Part shown: one piece after another, positions 63,913 through 64,000 of the stretch | Layout of the letters: each line of letters starts with the position of its first letter | Position numbering within the stretch: position 1 is the stretch's first letter | Assembly (NCBI RefSeq): GCF_003315075.1 | Contig: NZ_QNRJ01000008.1 | Location: 98,101-162,100 of the forward strand | Direction: 5' to 3' | Source: Rossellomorea aquimaris | GTDB lineage: Bacteria; Bacillota; Bacilli; Bacillales; Bacillaceae_B | DNA length: 64,000 bases | Program-made: the position numbers and the translations under genes | The notes under the pieces: model-generated | Databases searched by the model: none | What the model was told of the DNA's origin: nothing | The model's input: only the letters and a program-made list of their open reading frames with translations

Positions 63913-64000
63913 TGAGGGGAACTGCTTCGCTTGCAGCTAGCGTTCGGCCGAGCCTCCTCAGCTTAGCCGAACGGGGTCTCGGCACGACCGTACTTCCGCA
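63913..64000 (+). repeat. GC-rich repeat, partial copy 4 at window edge
   Basis: The stretch carries GAGCCTCCTCAGCTTAGCC, GGGGTCTCGGC and TTCCGCA, matching the order of blocks in copies 1 and 2, and stops at the window end. The left border is less certain. Confidence 0.6.

Noticed and set aside
1..64000. CRISPR arrays, prophage, integrase or toxin-antitoxin loci
   Set aside because: No regularly spaced repeats, phage structural genes, recombinases or paired small toxin/antitoxin genes were seen.

Overview
The window looks like chromosome of an endospore-forming, low-GC Gram-positive rod (Bacillaceae; perhaps a Rossellomorea- or marine-Bacillus-type relative of B. subtilis). The reasons are strong AGGAGG ribosome-binding sites, T-rich rho-independent terminators, several sporulation genes, and long gene order shared with the B. 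subtilis yjbF-yjcH region. No prophage, insertion sequence with a transposase, CRISPR array or plasmid gene was seen.

Layout. (1) 1-11.7 kb: end of a cardiolipin synthase gene, then coiA, pepF, spxH, yjbI, yjbJ, yjbK, yjbL, relQ, nadF, rluD-like and prpE. These cover competence, Spx proteolysis, (p)ppGpp synthesis and NADP synthesis. (2) 11.8-16.6 kb: MgtE magnesium channel, a YjbQ-type K+/H+ antiporter, a DinB-like protein and FabI. (3) 16.7-27.8 kb: a sporulation block with cotO, cotZ/Y, yjcA, a lipoprotein-spoVAC-spoVAD-spoVAEb-DUF421 operon, a YjcZ peptide and spoVIF, then yjcF-yjcG-yjcH and a PgpA-family gene. Matches to sigma-K promoters precede several of these. (4) 28-32 kb: a TAXI-type TRAP transporter operon and a lone tRNA-Val. 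(5) 33-37 kb: a cold-shock gene and a beta-oxidation set (SDR, acyl-CoA dehydrogenase, thiolase) with apparent FadR and cre operators. (6) 37-45 kb: RpiR regulator divergent from 6-phosphogluconate dehydrogenase, a SurA-like lipoprotein, and a cobalamin riboswitch leading into a class I ribonucleotide reductase. (7) 45-49 kb: a stress cluster (aldehyde dehydrogenase, SDR, DUF3243, OsmC, second cold-shock gene) with sigma-B-like promoters. (8) 49-64 kb: tryptophan dioxygenase, acetyltransferase, BrkB, peptide transporter, M42 peptidase, a MurE paralogue, GGDEF and EAL proteins, NupC, RF3, and a tyrosine T-box controlling an NhaC-family transporter.

The regulatory DNA is the most interesting part: a B12 riboswitch on a B12-independent reductase, a Tyr T-box on an antiporter-family protein, a 24/25-bp element shared by two csp leaders, a 13-bp palindromic motif shared by two stress promoters at the same distance from the start codon, paired sigma-B promoters, and four copies of a GC-rich repeat of about 130 bp. 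No plainly new multigene system was found. All functions are read from sequence motifs, recalled family features and gene order; no search was run.
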